NCBI RefSeq assembly: GCF_001704415.2 | Contig: NW_017189740.1 | Span: forward strand, 186,001-250,000 | Origin: Capra hircus | Lineage: Eukaryota; Chordata; Mammalia; Artiodactyla; Bovidae | Reading direction: 5' to 3' | Length of the DNA: 64,000 nt | In this document: positions 46,768 through 60,351 of the stretch, in pieces | Position numbering within the stretch: position 1 is the stretch's first letter | Layout: each line of letters begins with the position of its first letter | The notes under the pieces: generated by a model | What the model was told of the DNA's origin: nothing | Databases searched by the model: none | The model's input: the letters and a program-made list of their open reading frames with translations, nothing else | Translations under genes and position numbers: made by a program

Positions 46768-49700
46768 GTGAAGGGAGCTACCCTATGCCCAAGGTCAGGG
46801 GTGGCAGCTGAGAGGAACCACCACACGCCCGAGATCAGGGGAGGCGGCCGAGAGGAGCAACCCCACGTCCAAGGAGCAGTAGCTGCGTGGGCTCAGGAGG
46901 GCCAAGAGGAGCTACTCCATGTTCAAGGTCAGGAGGGGTGGCTGTGAGGAGATACCCTTAGTCCAAAGTAAGGAGGAGTGGCTGCGCTTTGCTGGAGCAG
47001 CCATGAAGAGATACCCCACATCCAAGGTATGACAAACCCAAGTAAGGTGGTAGGTGTTGCGAGACGGCAACAGAGGGCAGACACACTAAAACCATAATCA
47101 CAGAAAACTAGCCAATCTGATCACATGGACCACAGCCTTGTGTAACTCACTGTAACTAAGCCATGCTGTGTGGGGCCACCCAGGATGGGCGGGTCCTGGT
47201 GAAGAAGTCTGACAGACTGTGGGCCACTGGAGAAGGGAATGGCAAACCACTCAGTATTCTTGCCTTGAGAACCCCATGAACAGTATGAAAAGACAAAATG
47301 ATAGGACACTGAAAGAGGAACTCCCCAGATTGGTAGGTGCCCAATATGGTCCTGGAGGTCAGTGGAAAAATAACTCCAGAAAGAATGAAGGGATGAAGCC
47401 AAAGCAAAAACAATACCCAGTTGTGGATTTGACTGATGATAGAAGCAAGGTCCAATGCTATAAAGAGCAATATTGCATAGGAACCTGAAATGTCAGGTCC
47501 ATGAATCAAGGCAACTTGGAAGTGGACAAAGAGGAGATGGCAAGAGTGAACGTTGACATTCTAGGAATCAGCAAACTAAAATGGACTGGAATAGGTGAAT
47601 TTAACTCAGAGGACCATTATATCTACTACTGTGGGCAGGAATCCCTTAGAAGAAATGGAGTAGCCATCATGGTCAAGAAGAGAGTCTGAAATGCAGTATT
47701 GGATGCAATCTCAAAAATGACAGAATGATCTCTGTTTCCAAGGGAAACCATTCAATATCATGGTGATCCAAGCCTGTGCCCCAACCAGTAATGCTGAAGA
47801 AGCTGATGTTGAACGGTTCTGTGAAGACCTACAAGACCTGTTAGAACTAACACCCCAAAGAGATATCTTTTTCATTGTAGGAGACTGGAAGGCAAAAGTA
47901 GGAAGTCAAGAAACACCTGGAGTAACAGGCAAATTTGGCCTTGGAGTACTGAATGAAGGAGGGCAAAGGCTAATAGAGTTTTCCCAAGAAAATGCACTGG
48001 TCATAGCAAACACCCTTTTCCAACAACACAAGAGAAGACTCTACACATGGACATCACCAGATGGTCAACACTGAAATCAGATTGATATATTCTTTGCAGG
48101 CAAAGATGGAGAAGGTCTATACAGTCAGCAAAAACAAGACTGGGAGCTGACTGTGGCTCAGATCATGAGCTCCTTATTGCCAAATTCAGACTTAAATTGA
48201 AGAAAGTAGGGAAAACCACTAGACCATTCAGGTATGACCTAAATCAAATCCCTTATGATTATACAGTGGAAGTGAGAAATAGATTTAAGGGACTAGATCT
48301 GATAGACAGAGTGCCTGATGAACTATGGACGGAGATTCATGACATTGTAGAGGAGACAGGGATCAAGACCATCTCCATGGAAATGAAATGCAAAAAAGCA
48401 AAATGGCTGTCTGGGGAGGCCTTACAAATAGTTGTGAACAGAAGGGAAGTGAAAAGCAAAGGAGAAAAGGAAAGATATACCCATTTGAATGCAGAGTTCC
48501 AAAGAATAGCAAGGAGAGATAAGAAAGCCTTCCTTAGCGATCAATGCAAAGAAATAGAGGAAAACAACAGAATGTGAAAGACTAGTGATCTCTTCAAGAA
48601 AATTAGAGATACCAAGGGAACATTTCATGCAAAGATGGGGTCGATAAAGGACAGAAATGGTATGGACCTAATAGAAGCAGAAGATATTAAGAAGAGGTGG
48701 CAAGAATACACAGGAGAACTGTACAAAAAAAGTGTTTCATGACCCAGATAATCAAGATGGTGTGATCACTCACCTAGAGCCAGACATCGTGGAATGTGAA
48801 GTCAAGTGGGCCTTAGAAAGCATCACTATGAACAAAGCTAGTGGAGGTGATGGAATTCCAGTTGAGCTATGTCAAATCCTGAAAGATGATGCTGTGAAAG
48901 TGCTGCAGTCAATATGCCAGCAAATTTGGAAAACTCAGCAGTGGCCACAGAACTGGAAAAGTCAGTTTTCATTCTAATCCCAAAGGAAGGAAATGCCTAA
49001 GAATGCTCAAACTACCGCACAATTGCACTCATCTCACATGCTAGTAAAGTAATGCTCAAAATTCTCCAAACCAGGCTTCAGCAATACGTGAACTAAGAAT
49101 TTCCAGGTGTTAAAGCTGGTTGTAGAAAAGGCAGAAGAACCAGAAATCAAATTGCCAACATCTGCTGGATCATCAAAAAAGCAAGAGAGTTCCAGAAAAA
49201 AACATCTACTTCTGCTTTATTGACTATGCCAACGCCTTTGACTGTGTGGATCACAAGAAACTGGAAAATTCTGAAAGAGATGGGAATACCAGACCACCTG
49301 ACCTGCCTCTTGAGAAATCTGTATGCAGATCAGGAAGCAACAGTTAGAACTGGACATGGAACAACAGACTGGTTCCAAATAGGAAAAGGAGAACGTCAAG
49401 GCTGTATATTGTTACCCTGCTTATTTAACTTATATGCAGAGTACATCATGAGAAACACTGGGCTGGAAGAAGCACAAGCAGGAATCAAGATTGCCAGGAG
49501 AAATATCAATAACCTCAGATATGCAAATGACACCATCCTTATGCCAGAAAGTGAAGGGGAACTAAAAAGCCTCTTGATGAAAGTGAAAGAGGAGAGTGAA
49601 AAAGTTGGCTTAAAGCTCAACATTCAGAAAACGAAGATCATAGCATCTGGTCCCATCACTTCATGGGAAATAGATGGGGAAACAGTGGAAACAGTGTCAG

Positions 49701-50310
49701 ACTTTATTTTGGGGGGGCTCCAAAATCACTGCAGATGGTGATTGCAGCCATGAAATTAAAAGACGCTTACTCCTTGGAAGGAACGTTATGACCAACCTAG
49801 ATAGCATAATAAAAAGCAGAGACATTACTTTTCCAACAAAGGTCTGTCTAATCAAGGCTATGGTTTCTTCAGTGATCATGTATGGATTTGAGAGTTGGAC
49901 TGTGAAAAAAGCTGAGCGCCGAAGAATTGATGGTTTGGAACTGTGGTGTTGGAGAAGACTCTTGAGAGTCCCTTGGACTGCAAGGAGATCCAGCCAGTCC
50001 ATCCTAAAGGAGATCAGTCCTGGGTGTTCTTTGGAAGGAATGATGCTAAAGCTGAGACTCCAATACTTTGGCCACCTCATGTGAAGAGTTGACTCATTGG
50101 GAAAGACCCTGATGCAGGGAGGGATTGGGGGCAGGAGGAGACGGGGACGACAGAGGTTGAGATGGCTGGATGGCATCACCGACTCGATGGATATTGGTTT
50201 GAGCAAACTCCGGGAACTGATGATGGACAGGGAGGCCTGGCGTGCTGGGATTCACGGGGATGCAAACAGTCCTACACGCCTGAGCAACTGAACTGAACTG
50301 AACTGAACTG
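46768..50310 (+). mobile_element. Full-length BovB LINE inserted in L1
   Basis: A complete-looking element of about 3.5 kb. Its GC-rich 5' UTR (46768-47050) is built from imperfect gaggagctacc...aaggtcagg units, and its tail ends in gaactgaactgaactgaact at 50310. Broken frames in order: endonuclease-like 47501-47689 and 47760-48074 (VIQACAPTSNAEE; the catalytic-site text reads VGDWKAKVGSQ instead of GDWNAKVG), linker 48197-48577 and 48732-48977, reverse transcriptase 49220-49741 (RYANDTI, so the YADD pair is mutated), and the C-terminal part 49674-50084. It cannot be active as read. Confidence 0.92.
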
Positions 50311-50644
50311 ATGTTGTTATAGAATTTATGCCTGCTTGAATCTGTCCATTTCTGATACAAGAATGTTGAATTCTCCAACTATGATGATTGTGTATTTATC
50401 TATTTCTCTTTGTGATTCTCTCATTTTTTGTCCTACATAGTTTAACATTGTCTTGTTAGGCACATATGTATTAAGGATTGTTATATCTTCTTGAGGCATT
50501 GACCCCTTTGTCTTCAAGAAATGGCCTTTTTATACCTGATAACTATTTTTTTTTCACTTTGATGTCTTCTCTGTTTGCAATTCGTATACTACCTATACTT
50601 TCTTTTGGTTAGTGTCAGCATGGTATGTTTTTCTTCATCCATTT

Positions 50645-51064
50645 ACTTTTATAAAATTATTTATTTGGCTATGTCAGGTCTTGGTTTTGTGACATGGGCT
50701 CCAGCGTGTGTGGGCTCAGTGATTGTGGCATGTGGGCTTAGTTGCTCCATGGTATGTGGAGTCTTCCTGGACCAGGAATCCGACCTTTGTGCCCTACATT
50801 GCAAAATGAAATGAAGTGAAGTGAAAGTCGCTCAGTCGTGTCTGACTGTTTGCGACCCCGTGGACTATACAGCCCATGGAATTCTCCAGGCCAGAACACT
50901 GGAGTGGGTAGCCTTTCACTTCTCCAGGGGATCTTCCCAACCCAGGGATTGAACCCAGGTCTTCTGCATTGCAGGAGGATTCTTTTCCAGCTGAGCCACA
51001 AGGGAAGCCCAAGAATACTAGATTGCAAGGTGAATTCTAAACCACTGGACCACCAGGAATTCCC
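50645..51064 (-). mobile_element. CHR-type SINE, antisense, split by a Bov-tA
   Basis: The left part (50645-50805) contains gggcttagttgctccatggt. The right part (about 51022-51064) is ccactggaccaccaggaatt, the tRNA-like head in reverse. The Bov-tA lies between them. Confidence 0.75.
50812..51016 (-). mobile_element. Bov-tA SINE, antisense, inside a CHR SINE
   Basis: A full antisense Bov-tA: gtgaaagtcgctcagtcgtg to gagccacaagggaagccc. Confidence 0.9.
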
Positions 51065-53150
51065 CTACTTTTAATCCATATAGGTCTTCATATTTAAAGT
51101 GGGTACTGGAAGACAACATAGTAATAAATCTCTTTTTTTTGATCCACTCTGATAATCTCTATCTTTTAATTGGTGCATTTAGACCATTGATATTCAAAGT
51201 GATTACTGATATAATTGGGTTAATAGCTACCGCACTTGCTGTTCTTCTCTATTTGGTGCCCTTGTTCTTTTTTCCTATTTTTGTCTTCTGCTTTTTTTCT
51301 GCCTTTTGTGGTTTTTATTCAGCATTTTATATAATTTCATTTTTATTCCAAAATTGATAGCATATCAATTACGCTTTAAATTTTTTTTATTTGTTGACTT
51401 ATAGTGTGCAATATATTTTTTCTTTATTATTATTATTATTATTATCATTTTTTTAACTTGGCTAATCCATGTTTACTTTCACATAACACTATTCTGTTTC
51501 ATGGTTAGTGTTACTACATTGTAATAACAAGATAATCCTAATGCCTCTTTCCTGCCCCTTATAATATTGCAATCATTTACTTCACTTTTATATAAGCATA
51601 TATACATGTATATGTGTATATATACATTCATATGATATTAATATAAACATACATGCAGAAACATTGTTGGCATTATTTTCAATAAAGTATTACCTGTTAG
51701 ATGAATTAAATTTTTTAAATTTGTTTTTATTTTACTCTCACTTATTCCCTCTCTGATGTTTTTCCTTACTCTCTGTAGATTTGAGTTCCTGACCCATATT
51801 ACTTTCCTTCTCTCTAAAGAACTTCTTTCAAAATTTCGTGCAAAGCAGAGCTACTGGAAACAAATTCCCTCAATTTTTGCTTTTCTGATAAAATCTCTAT
51901 TTCTTCTTCATATTTGAAGGGTAATTTTGCAGGATACAGAATTCTAGGGTTTTTTTTTTTCTTTTCCTCTGAACAGCTTAACTATTTCACATTACTCTTT
52001 TCTTGCTTGTGTGGTTTCTGAGGAGAGGTCAGACGTAATTCTTCTATTTGCTCCTCCATAGGTAGGTGTTTTATCCCCCTCTGACTTCTCTCAAGATTGT
52101 TTTACTCATTTTTGATTTTCTATGGTTTTAAAATGATATTCCTAAGTGTAAGTTTTTTGTTTTTGTTTTTGTTTTTAACATTTGTCTTACTTGATTTTCT
52201 CTGAACTTCCTGGATCTGTGGTCTATTTTCAGTCATTAATTTAGGGAAATGCTCATTCATTATTATTTCAAATATTTCTTCTCTCATTTTCTCCCTCTTT
52301 TTCCTTTTGGTATTATCACTACACTTTTGTTACACCTTTTGTAGTTTTACCACAGTCCTTGGATATTATGTTCTTTATTTCCCTTGTTTTCATCCTCTTT
52401 GCTTTTCAGAAATGAGGTTTATATTGAGATATCCTTAAGCTCAGAGACGTTTCCTCAGACACGATCAGGCTACTAACAAACCTAGCAAATACATTTTTAT
52501 TTCTTTTAGCGTTTTTGATGACTTAGCATTTATTTCAGGTTCTTTCCTAGGATTCCCATCTCTCTTCTTACATTGCCCATATGATGTCTTACATTGCCCA
52601 TATGATATCTTGCATACTGTCTACTCTATCTATTAGAGCCATTACATATTAATCATCCTAACATTCCTGCCAGGTCTGATTCTGATGTTTGCTTTTTCCC
52701 TTTAAATTGTGTTTTAACCTTTTGATATGCCTTCTAACTTTTTCTTGATAACTGGACACAATTACTGGATAAAAGGAACTGCTGTAAATCGCCTTTAATG
52801 TGGTGGTAAGATGTCAGCGAAGGGGAAGTTTTCTGTAGTCCTGTGTTAGGTCTCAGTCTTTTAGTGAGCCTATGTCTCTGAACTGTGAACTTCACAAGTA
52901 TTGATATTTCTCATTTTCTCTGCCTCCACACCTTGCTTGCCATGGGATGACTATACTGAGCTGGAGTTATTTCTCTACTTCCACATAGAAGGCTACAACT
53001 GACTTGAGTTGGGTATTTTCCTTCCCTGTAGTCAGTTACATGCTGATAATGCCATAGTAGGTTAGGCTCTGGTTAACTAGTTTCTTCTGAGGCTAGGACT
53101 TGTTGAGAAGTATAGCATGTTTTGTTGTATTTCAAAATGGTTCCTTTGCA

Positions 53151-54799
53151 CCATTGGAAGGAGTAGCAACTTCCAATTTTCTTACATGCAGAACTGGAAA
53201 TTCAAAGCCTAAAAATTATTTTTGAGAAAGCTATAAAGAGGATGAGAGAGATAAAATGTCATTTGGGGGAGATTCTATGGTTCAGGGGTATTTTGTTTTA
53301 TTTTTTTATTATTAGTTATAAAGAGACAAACATGTTTAACTGCTGGTGACATGGTTTATCCAAAGAATGCAAAGAAATTTAACACTAGAAAATAAGGTAG
53401 CAACAGAAAGAGTTGAGATGGCATGAATTATGGGAGGGAGGAGAGGAAATGGTAGCTCCTTCTGTCCCCTTTTTCCAGCACTGATAGTCTTGCTACCTTT
53501 GTAGGCTTTTGTTTTCAAAGAACAGGAACTTAGCAGTGGCTTGGGAGAAAGCCACTTGGGCCAATGATTTGTTTATTCTGCCTCCCATTGTACCAGTCTT
53601 TTTGCTATCTCTGGAGCTCTGGAGAGTGGGTCTTGACCCACTCATACATGTATGACTTGACATTAAGATTCCAGATGCTCAAAACAAAGGGATATTGGGC
53701 TGACTACTGACAGCTTGAACAAACATACGTGTCTTTTACTGACTTGGAGCTAGACCCAGGTTGTTGACATGTGATGGGGACAATATCATACCTCTCTTCC
53801 CACATGAGTGAGAACTCTTGCTAGCCAGAAGGACTTGGAGACCTTGGCCTCTCTCCATTTTTGCTCTGATGAAGGTGTCCTTCAGATCCTCCTGTCTTGC
53901 AGAAAACCCTTTCTGTAGATCCTCACTACTTAATGGAGCAACAGAGGGGCTTCTCTTTTCCGAGTCAAGGGTACTCTAAATGGGGAGAGGGAAGGAATCA
54001 TGGGCTGGTTCCACTGTGAGCACAGAGCTTCCAGAGATGCCAGTGGAAGGGCCTCCCCCTCTGGCACATGAGCTGCCACCAGTCTCGGTAGGATGTCATA
54101 ATGTGCCTTAATGAAGTCCTTTAACCGTCAAAATGTGATTTGAAGCTCTTGGGTGGAAAGGCTACATGTTGGCAGTCTTAGTCTTGGAGTGAGTATGGAG
54201 TCGCACATAAATAGGACCACAAGGCCATTAGCTGAGGGACCCTACAGGAAGAAGAAATACATTTTGGCCATCTCATTCACCCATGAGGAGTTGCTAGCTC
54301 AGATCTAGGCCTACCACTATCTCTGCTCCACAGAGTCCATTTAGACAGTCCTCACTCTTGATAGGACTCTCGGAATAATTCAGAAATCCTGAGATTCCAA
54401 AAGAAGTTTACTTGTAGTTCTGTCAGGGATTTCACTGAAGACCGAAGTCACTCACCTTTAGCTCTAATCTACTTTGTTCAGGACTCAGCTATGGTGGAGT
54501 TTACTTGCTCCTCAGTTTTGGTTTTAGCATCCTGGGTTCAGTTAATCTCTCCTTGTAGCTAGCATCGAGTATAAATCCTCAGTGGTGAACCTGGAGACAG
54601 CTAGGGGATACGTTTTGGCTGTTAGCCACCATGACTTCTGGAATTTTGGTAGTGCAACCCATTTGAAACAGCAAAGGGGATGTCTTCCCTGTTCCTGAGG
54701 AAAAGGACTGAGAGGAATGTCTGCCTACCTGAAGCTCCTTCTGGACACTCTGCCTACACCCACATACCATGAAGGTCTTACTTCAGCCAGTGGCAACTA
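53151..54799. other. No gene recognised
   Basis: No coding or repeat family is recognised with confidence. Reading frames are short. Confidence 0.35.
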
Positions 54800-55420
54800 C
54801 CTCAGATGACAGGTGATTGGCCCAGAGTAGCTGGAAGGACAAATTGGAGTCCTATCCATAGAGAAGGTACAGCTTCCTCCAGAGGCCAAAGAACCCTCCT
54901 TTAACAATGGCAGGAACTCTCACTGATGAATGGCAGCATTTTGGAATTTTAATGTATGTTGCTGTCTCCTGTGTCAAGGTTAAAGATGAGAAGGAAGAAG
55001 AGGAAGCAATATCTGTGTGAAGATCAAGGTAAAGTCCCAATGGTTGTTAGTACTACTCAGTGATATATGGTTCACCTCCTTTGGATATATACCAAACTGA
55101 ACAGCCTGGCTCCTTATAGTTGGGTCAGCATACACATTCTTGCTAATGAACTGTGAGTGTGAGTGCTGTGTGTCCTTTCTAAGTGCAACACTGAATCACT
55201 AGTGTGGGGACCAACCCCCTTCCCTTCCCCTTGCTACAAATATTAGAGAGGCACATGTCATTGAAGCCTCTGTCAGCTTGTCCCTCAGTGGCTGTGATAA
55301 GCAGAAACTACTCTGATGACCTGTAATGGACACACAGTATGAGAAAGAAATAAGTCAGTGGGATTTTGGGATTGTTACCACAGCAGCACCCACCTAACCT
55401 CTCCAAATTATTGATTTTCC
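54800..55420 (+). mobile_element. Possible LTR or other old repeat (tentative)
   Basis: The end of this block (gagaaagaaataagtcagtg, then a ttttgggattgttacca block) has the rhythm of MLT-type LTR 3' ends, and cttgctacaaatattagaga precedes it. The assignment is uncertain. Confidence 0.35.
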
Positions 55421-58400
55421 TATAATAAATTGGGATTATATGACCAGCCATTATCTGGTGGTGTGATGGAGTAGAATGTTTTCTACTCATTGGAAAAGAA
55501 CGTAATATTAAAGGGAAACTCTCTAAGAAACTGATTTGTAATTGAAATTGAGAGATCTAAAGTCAAGGATGGCACCAAGTCTTAGCCTGGCTGTTGAAAT
55601 AATTTATGTTCAAACTGTGGCCCTTGCTCACTGTACAGTTCCTGAGTTGGACGAAAACTTGTTTGAGTCCCATGAGGAATAGGCCCTTATCCCCCATAAC
55701 TTGTTTTCTAATCCTCACTTTCTTTTTTTCCCATTTTCCCTATTATTTTTAAACATATCAGTATAAAAAATGTGCTTATGTTTGTTAAAAAATAAAATAA
55801 TCTTGCCTCAGTCCAGTATAACTTACTAATTCTCTTGAGGGTCTGATGAAGAAAAGAGATTGAGAGAGACCTGGATGGGGGAAATGGCATTGTGGCAGCA
55901 CCAAGGGGCCCCTGGGAGACCCTTCCAGGGCTCAGAGGAAGCTGAGCCATCATGGGAGCCTGGAAAGAGAACTTTCTGAAAGCCTGGAGAGGTTGTGGCA
56001 AGGATCTTTCACCCTGAGTGTTAGGGAAGATGTAAATGAGGAAGGAGACCACATCCCCCTTCTCTTACCCCATGTCCCTTAAAGTAGTGGTATAGTTAGT
56101 GGGCAGCAAGTGATAGTAGGACTATTCAAAGACCACAACTCTACTGGGGCCATAGGTCACTTTCAGAACCTGAGTTGTCGGCAAGAAATTAGCCAGCAGA
56201 GAAGAACTCGGAAGCTAAGGGCAAGCCCCAGACATATTGTGAAAGCTACCCTTCCACCCCCAACTGCATTTTCTCTTTCTATGTGTGCCTATGACAACAC
56301 CAGCTCCCAGCCCCTTGGGCAGATCACACCTGTCAGGTGTGAATGCACAGCTGTCCTATTCTGCATGGGGTCACAAAGGATCACAGAGGAGAGAGATTAG
56401 GTTATTCTTCCTATTGCAACTCCGAGGTTTTCATCAAAAGGTGTTTGGTAGTGGCCACACTGACAAATGTGGGCCATAGTGATGAGCTTCTGCAGAACTG
56501 GCAGGATGTTTTCACGTGACTATGCAGACTTTTTAAAACCTGACCACACCCTTCTTCCCACCCTGACAGGGCAGGGCTTTCTTGCTTTTTTATTCTGCAC
56601 ATCTACATTGGCAAAGGAGGGTTTTTTTTTTAAGTGTTCTTTATGAAACTCCCCCTGCAATAGAAATGTGTTCACATCGTATTTGACACCACAATGACTT
56701 GCCATGTTTTTAAATTTTTGTTTTAAATGATTAGAATGAGTTGTGCAAGAGCATAAACAAATTTCAACTGTGACATCACTATTTTCCCTCCTCTTGAAAA
56801 CCATGGATTCAGATGTCCTGGGGGATGAGGAGGTGGATATGCAAAGCTGTGGGGAGGCAAAGGTGATGAATGGAAGGTAGAGGTTTCCTGGACCTAGATG
56901 GAGGTCCCTCCCAACATAACAAACAGGAAACACAATGACTCATAAGCCTATTTGCAATTATATTTATTTATTTCCTCCTTTTGGCTATTTACAAACTTTT
57001 ATTTCAGCATATTTTCAGAAACATGAAATTTCATGTTTCTTCATATTTTCCTTTTTAAAAGTGAGAACTGGTCAATGTTTCTTTCATGCAAAAGTGTGCG
57101 TTATGAGGACGAAGAGGGAACCAGGTCATCTTGAGTGATCTCTGCTTTTTTGGGCCCTTTTTCCAGTCAGACCATCCAGGACACATGGCTCTTGGTCCTC
57201 TTCCTTTCTTGGTTTTCACTGCCTGGGCCTGGTACCACTCCTGAAAACCTGCATGTATGTGGCTTTGCTGTATTTCGTCTGCTTCCAGAATGGCACTACT
57301 TTGGCTGCCCTCTGAAGAATTCAGTTCTGCTGATGACTGCTGATGCCGGGGATGCAACCCGGCAAGATAGTGGATGCAAAGTCTTATGCATGTTGAGTCA
57401 ATAGAGGTGACCCTGGTCAACTGGGGATATTTCATAATTAAAGTACATCAGGGAGACACTGTAACACCCTCCCCCCTCCCTACCCTGAAAGCCCAACACT
57501 GGTAACAGAGATTTCATATTGATCACAGGACATGATACAACAAACACAAACACACGGCACTTTCAGTGGGACAAGTCACAATTTCTTTTAGTGCTCATCA
57601 CCAAAGCAGGGTACCATGCAGGTGGATAGCTTAGTAAATGTATTCGTTATTTAATAGCTCAAAGGGTTAGCTATTTTATGTACAGAACAAGGAAACCCCG
57701 TTAGGAATGGCCGCAGTCTCCGCAAAACTCAGCTCTAAATATGCAAAGACTTCGCAGCCTTGCTATTAACAAGATGACATGAATTGTAAGAATACATTTG
57801 ACAAGCTCCAGTAAGATAACAGAGATCGATTGTTATCTCTGAAAAGGTGTTCCACAGTGGCAGATGGAATGGGCAAGAACTTGGTGGGAATCATGTCACA
57901 TATCCCCACAACAAACTGACACCTCAAAGGCACAGGAGTCTCCTTCCCGTGGTAGTGATGGAGAAGGGGTTTTAAGGGGAAAGTTAAAGGGAAGAGAAAG
58001 TGAAGGGAAGTAGAGTCAAGTCAGGGCTGCTCCATCCCAGACTAAGCTAGACCCTTCCCTCTGCCCAAGCTCCAAATTCTCTATCACCACAACACTCTGT
58101 GATTGGCTAGGGTGAGAAAGCCTCCATGGGCTGAGCCCCAGGAGCACCCTGCCAGATGCCCTGACTTCCAGAGTTACTTGGTGTGAGGCGAGGAATTGGG
58201 AGGGGATGTAAGCAGCCAGCTGGAGGCAGCGAAGGGTGGGGCTCAATTACGATGCTGGGGATAAAACATGCACAGAAGGAGACAAGGGGAGATCTGGCAA
58301 TGCACAGGCTAAAACAACCAAGTTGATGGCAAACTCAAACGTTCAAGTTTCTGGAGAGGTGTCATTGCCAAACCTCCGCTTCACCTGGACACATACTCTC

Positions 58401-58870
58401 ACACTGTGAGTCACAGTAGTTCAACTACTCTCATTGCAGCACACTAGGGCCAGGTATTCTTTCTTAAGGTATAATAAGATCTAAGATCTATAAGGTACAT
58501 GGATCTATGGAGATATTTACAACTGGGCTCTTTGCCCTTGCTCTGAAGTCTTCCTGAGCATTTCTGCCAGATACACCTTAAATCCTTCTGTTTTTGTCCT
58601 CACTGATCCAATCTATCTGTATGATCTCCCATCCCAAATGAACTGCTTGCCTCCTGCAGGGCTCAAAGGCACTCCTGGGTACTGGAAACCCAAATCGAAA
58701 TCAATCAACCAATGTTTAAGCCCCAGAAAGCAAGCCTTTCAAATAGCCATGATGGGAGCTTCTGATGTGAGGTCACTGCTCATCCCCCCACCTCTCTGTG
58801 AGGGGTGTCCAAAAAGAAAAAGGCTATCTTAAACATTCCGGCAGCATCTTTCTTGTTTTTAGCTGTCTCA
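55421..58870. other. No gene recognised
   Basis: Mostly single-copy-looking sequence. The longest frames (56933-56520 and 57435-57055, both minus) show no family I recognise and are not flanked by convincing splice sites, so they are not called. A TG run begins at 58877. Confidence 0.4.
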
Positions 58871-58876
58871 CAAGAT

Positions 58877-58920
58877 GTGTGTGTGTGTGTGTGTCTGGGT
58901 GTCTGTGTGTGTGTGTGTCT
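58877..58920. repeat. (TG)n-rich microsatellite
   Basis: Two TG runs separated by tctgggtgtc. Confidence 0.8.
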
Positions 58921-59820
58921 GTATGCAGATATGAGGGTAAACGTGTGATGCTGCATGTGAACATACATGTGTGTGGTTGTGTTTGTGCATTATCTGTGTA
59001 TATATGTACAGACTGCTGAGCACTTCCTACCTCAAGGCACTAAATGATCACTTCCTGAGACTACATTCACATTTTCTGCTTCCTCCATCCATGAGACAGG
59101 AGTGGATGGGAACCGGGAGACCCTGCTCCCTGGGACAAGGGAATTGGAAAGAAACATTCAGTTAAGTAGCCTGGTCAGATACACACCCCCCCCCCACCCC
59201 TGATGTGGGAAAAGACTAAAAGAATTCTGGTGGTTCTAGAAGGGCCACCTACAGGGAATATATATGCTTTCAGGTGTATTTCCTTTCACACCCATTTCAG
59301 ATAAATAAACATAGCTTATAAATACACATACATAAGTCATAAGTTTACACACTCTTTCATAGGGGTGCACACACATTTGCATCTACATGTTATATATACA
59401 ATCTTACACACACCACTATAGACTTACACTGATGTACATAGAACTATACAGCTTCTCAAGTGATTGTATGTGCATGCAGAACTAAACCAATGCAGACACA
59501 CACCCAGGTATACACAGAAACACAAATATAGGAACACGATTAACAGTGTAAGTGGCTGAGGGGCTGCAGGAGAGGCTGCCTACATAGGAAGGAGGGACAT
59601 CAGCTGAGTGTTTCACCAGTCTTACTTCCCCACCTCCTGCATCAATGAAGTGGAGCTGCTTGGCAAGTTGGCCTGCAGCCTACTGCCTTCTTCTCTTAGC
59701 AGCCCACTGGGTAGGCAGTGCCCATGTTCAGTGTGCTCAATTCACACCTATTGGCTGGTTACTGGCTTCTTTCTGCAACTCCAGGTGCTGTAGAACGAGG
59801 TCTGATGCCCGGCACATAAG
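58921..59820. other. No gene recognised
   Basis: An AC-rich stretch at about 59300-59530 and a C-run near 59187-59196. No gene is supported. Confidence 0.4.
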
Positions 59821-59935
59821 CAGAACCTGATGGAACACACCGTTTTGTAAAAGAGAGGGGCAAGAGGGGAGAGCCTCAGCTGACAGAGTTAAGAGGACAA
59901 GAAGAAGGAAGAGCAAGTAGGACGACTCCATCCCT
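59821..59935. repeat. 115-bp direct repeat, copy 1
   Basis: Matches 60237-60351 with about five differences by eye. It starts cagaacctgatggaacacac and lies 416 bp from copy 2. It is not a repeat family I know. Confidence 0.88.
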
Positions 59936-60236
59936 CATTGGATGCATGCCCTCAAGCATGGTACATAAATTCCATTTTTCCCGCTCAGAACACTGGAGAC
60001 AATGTGCTTTGCCTTCCCTGACTGACAGAACTTTTGTGAGGGTTCAGCAATGTGATGTGTGGGTGAGCTTGTTGACACTTACTATGCACTAGACAAACAG
60101 AAAGAATTATTATCTAGACTCACAACAGTTGTTCATCTGCTATTCTAGATTAGATGGTGAACTTTCCTAACTCTAGTCTTCATTCATCAAGTTCTTGCAC
60201 TGTGTCTAGTGATGATCAACTCAGCATCTGACCAGA

Positions 60237-60351
60237 CAGAACCTGATGGAACACACTGTTTTGTAAAAGAGAGGGGCAAGAAGGGAGAGCCTCAGCTGAC
60301 AGAGTTAAGAGGACAAGAAGAAGGAAGAGCAAGTGGGATGACTCCACCCCT
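60237..60351. repeat. 115-bp direct repeat, copy 2
   Basis: Partner of 59821-59935. The 301 bp between the copies shows no clear further duplication. Confidence 0.88.

Larger units (their letters stand above)
50311..53150 (-). mobile_element. L1, antisense, long degraded copy with SINE insertions
   Basis: Continues the L1 at 46345-46765. Recognisable blocks are tctgtccatttctgatacaa near 50340, ctttgtgattctctcatttt near 50409, and tttaattggtgcatttagac near 51166. It becomes hard to place beyond about 52650. It contains a CHR-type SINE and a Bov-tA. Simple repeats include (att)n near 51426-51447. Confidence 0.7.

Noticed and set aside
56520..57435. Two minus-strand frames of 137 and 126 residues.
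   Set aside because: They have no recognisable domain, no splice sites matching a gene model, and no conservation evidence available.
58877..59019. A valine/cysteine-rich frame.
   Set aside because: It is a translation of a TG microsatellite.
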